A stretch of DNA of 64,000 bases from Callipepla californica brunnescens (Eukaryota > Chordata > Aves > Galliformes > Odontophoridae), in NCBI GenBank assembly GCA_023055505.1, contig JALIRH010000002.1, positions 25,178,437 through 25,242,436 of the forward strand, read 5' to 3'. Shown here in pieces: positions 61,863-64,000 of this stretch. The translations under genes and the position numbers were made by a program. How positions within the stretch are numbered: position 1 is the first letter of the stretch; every line of letters starts with the position of its first letter. The notes below the pieces were generated by a model. That model was not told the DNA's origin. It ran no database searches and saw only the letters and a list, made by a program, of their open reading frames with translations.

Positions 61863-63070
61863 TCCATTCATGCAAATTGCTTAAAATTGTGGGAATGTTT
61901 AAATATTTCCAGAATTTTAAGCAATTATCATGAGTGGACGTTTGATAGTTATACACTAACCTAAATAGTTAACTGCACACAACATTGTTTTGACAAAACA
62001 GCAGAAGAAGCAATGTTCTGAAGTTATATACCATAACGGAAGTAGTTCTTTCCCTCTGGTATTAAAAAATGTCAGAACCATATTTCATACTAGCGTGGAT
62101 CAAATATGATAAAAGAATTTCATCACATTCAGGACAAAAAGAAAATCCTTCCTTTTGGGAAAAACAATTTATTTTCTCTGTTAATGTTTTTTTCTTTACA
62201 AATAATTCTTTGTAAAACCATATATTCTTCAAAACTTATGCTTTTAATGAAGAAGCAAATTCAGGTGTAATTTCAGTGCTAGACTCCTAAAAAAAGAATT
62301 CACAGCAATATCTGAAAAAAAAAAATCACAAAAAATGTAGTTAGCTACTGATGAAAATTTTGTCTCTATTCACTTGTAAACATCTGAAAAGACCTGGATA
62401 ACCATTTGAACTGGTAAGAAAATACTCTTATCCCTCCCTTACCTTAATATTACTTTGACAAGTAGTCTAAGGTATTGTAGTTCTATGGGAGTAAAGACAT
62501 TACAGTAATCAATTATGCAGTGAACATACTGTTTATCCGCAGTGCTTACCGGCAGTCTTTGTCTTCAGAGCTCAAGTAAGCCAATTTCCTCATTTGCTAA
62601 ACTATGATGATTTTGCACACAGCTGATGAACTCTGTTATATAAACTGATTTGTTTCTTGATGAAAAAAGATACTGTAAGCAATGCGAACAACTGGTAAAG
62701 TTTCTAGAACTTGCATTAGAGATCTATCATTTTATGAGTCCTAGAAATGAGAAGTAGGGTCACAACACTAATTTATTTAACTAGGCAGAAGAGCTAAAAT
62801 TGCATTCAACTGACATTTTTCTTTTGTTTCATTTTATTCAATTATCATCCAAATATTTTTGGGCCAAATAAAACATTTGGGTTTGGAATACAGGTATACA
62901 TATAGCTGAGGAAAATATATTATGCGTGGTCCATCAGACTGAGAAAGGCTGTTGCTGCCGTTGTAGTTCCACATCCATGCCTCCTGCCAGTAGCAATACT
63001 CAAGACCTATTCTCAGAAGATACATTCACACAGATCACATATTTGCACCTGTATCTACACGTACAGATAT

Positions 63071-63072
<2 letters not shown>
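61863..63072. other. Non-coding stretch, no gene seen
   Basis: AT-rich DNA with short A runs and no recognised element. The 127-codon frame at 62926-63309 (+) runs straight through the CA repeat that follows (hence its HTHTHT tract) and is not credible as a gene. Confidence 0.65.

Positions 63073-63132
<60 letters not shown>
63073..63132 (+). repeat. (CA)n followed by (TA)n microsatellite
   Basis: About 24 uninterrupted CA units end in a short TATATATATA tract. Likely to vary in length between individuals. Confidence 0.97.
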
Positions 63133-63384
63133 GGCTACATAAATCACAGGCTACTACTCAGAACGCTCACAGGAACACGGACAATACCTCGTCCTGCTCC
63201 TGTCCTTTCCTGTACGAGATGGAGATCTCATATTGTGAGTACGTACATATATAAATACACATATGTACTATACATACATAAAGGGCAGATCCCTCTAGTT
63301 TCAGCTTAGCCTGCCAATTAGGTGTCTCAGATCTCCTCTCCGCTTGTTCCACCTGCATATATGAACCTCCAAAGCTGCAGTGAC

Positions 63385-63545
63385 ATGTACAGATCCCTCT
63401 TTTAATGCCTTCCTACCCTCACATCAACACTTCCTTCCGACTTGGTGACATCTAAAAACTTACTGAAAGTGCACTCATTCTCTCCATACAGATCATCAAT
63501 AAAGGCATTAAACAGGACCTCAGAGAGTCCTGAAGGACTGGATGT
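63385..63545 (-). mobile_element. Old CR1 LINE fragment, internal ORF2 piece
   Basis: In reverse orientation, GCCTTCCTACCCTCACATCA, CTTGGTGACATCTAAAAACT and CATCAATAAAGGCATTAAAC are diverged versions of the ORF2 segment around the reverse-transcriptase end. The older copy at 22855 carries the same words (CTTGGTGTCATCTGCAAACT, GACATTAAACAG). Both ends are missing. It is short and diverged. Confidence 0.7.
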
Positions 63546-64000
63546 CTGCCTGCTACTGTGCACCTGTGCTCTTCTCCCTGGGCTTGTGGAAATGTGAAAG
63601 TGGGCATTAGTTTGTTTGATGCCACCCTTGATGGACCTGGAAGTTACCCAACACTGGCTCCCTTCTTACACTTGCCTTTGTCTCTCCATGTGGGTGTGCA
63701 GGAAAGTGTTCATCTCAAAGCCTAACAACATGCTCTTTTGTCTTAAGCAATTCTGTTTCTATGCCAGCATGCAGGACAGTTGGCTCCCTTTCTTGAAAGC
63801 TACTTTGGGAATTTAATCTTAACTTCTGAAACTTCCAAATTCCTATCCACTCCAGGCACTGGGATGCTTGAAAACTCTGGAAAAGCCAATAACTGTATGT
63901 ATTCATTTCCATCACATTTTCACTCAAACTAATTTTATTAACCTGAATTTATGGATATTTTGGGCTGCTTCAGAGCTCCCTCTTTGATGGAATCTTTTTC
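63546..64000. other. Non-coding stretch to the window end, no gene seen
   Basis: Part of this may continue the CR1 fragment in a more diverged form, as it stays somewhat rich in G+C to about 63720. I see no gene or other feature, and anything here may be cut by the window edge. Confidence 0.55.

Noticed and set aside
62926..63309. 127-codon frame with a His-Thr repeat
   Set aside because: The repeat is the translated CA microsatellite; the frame is an accident of the repeat lacking stops.
1..64000. CRISPR arrays, operons, ribosome binding sites, tRNA or rRNA genes
   Set aside because: No regularly spaced direct repeats, no cloverleaf or rRNA sequence that I can recognise, and the transposon content is that of a vertebrate nuclear genome.

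Overview
The window looks like AT-rich, non-coding nuclear DNA from a bird, most likely a galliform such as chicken. The evidence is the repeat content: many 5'-truncated CR1 LINE fragments with the avian CR1 3' end, deleted mariner copies of the Galluhop type known from chicken, and solo LTRs with 5-bp target duplications, as expected of ERV-L-like elements. There is no operon structure, no dense coding, and no CRISPR array, rRNA or tRNA that I can recognise. I find no convincing host protein-coding gene. The long open frames are transposon remnants, antisense shadows of transposons, or of a length expected by chance in DNA this AT-rich.

Layout. 1-5440: unannotated AT-rich DNA. 5441-6530: a GC-richer block with recurring CAGCTnCTGG and GTGAGTG words, probably an old repeat or LTR-like element. 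9005-9282: CR1 fragment (+). 9283-18339: intergenic or intronic DNA with simple repeats, a strong splice-acceptor-like tract at 12020 and an AATAAA-plus-poly(A) tail at 14584. 18340-19098: CR1 (-). 22057-22630: solo LTR, copy 1. 22855-23795: old CR1 (-). 23836-24250: candidate unrelated LTR (+). 26268-27620: old CR1 (-) with a second CR1 (-) inserted into it. 30618-31010: CR1 (+). 32189-32319: candidate cryptic exon. 34607-35113 and 35950-36320: two mariner remnants. 36825-36985: probable ancient MIR/L3-type tail. 46787-47456: the best-preserved CR1 3' end (+). 54490-55050: CR1 (+) whose internal deletion has produced a perfect 26-bp palindrome. 58857-59431: solo LTR, copy 2. 60949-61862: CR1 (-) with reverse-transcriptase remnants. 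63073-63132: CA/TA microsatellite. 63385-63545: CR1 (-) fragment.

The features do not act together as a system. The window reads as a record of transposon turnover in a gene desert or a very large intron. The points most worth checking are the two same-family solo LTRs with different target duplications (independent insertions, not one provirus), the palindrome made by a CR1 deletion, the two mariner derivatives lying close together, the GC-rich block and the candidate exon. I found no undescribed functional system.
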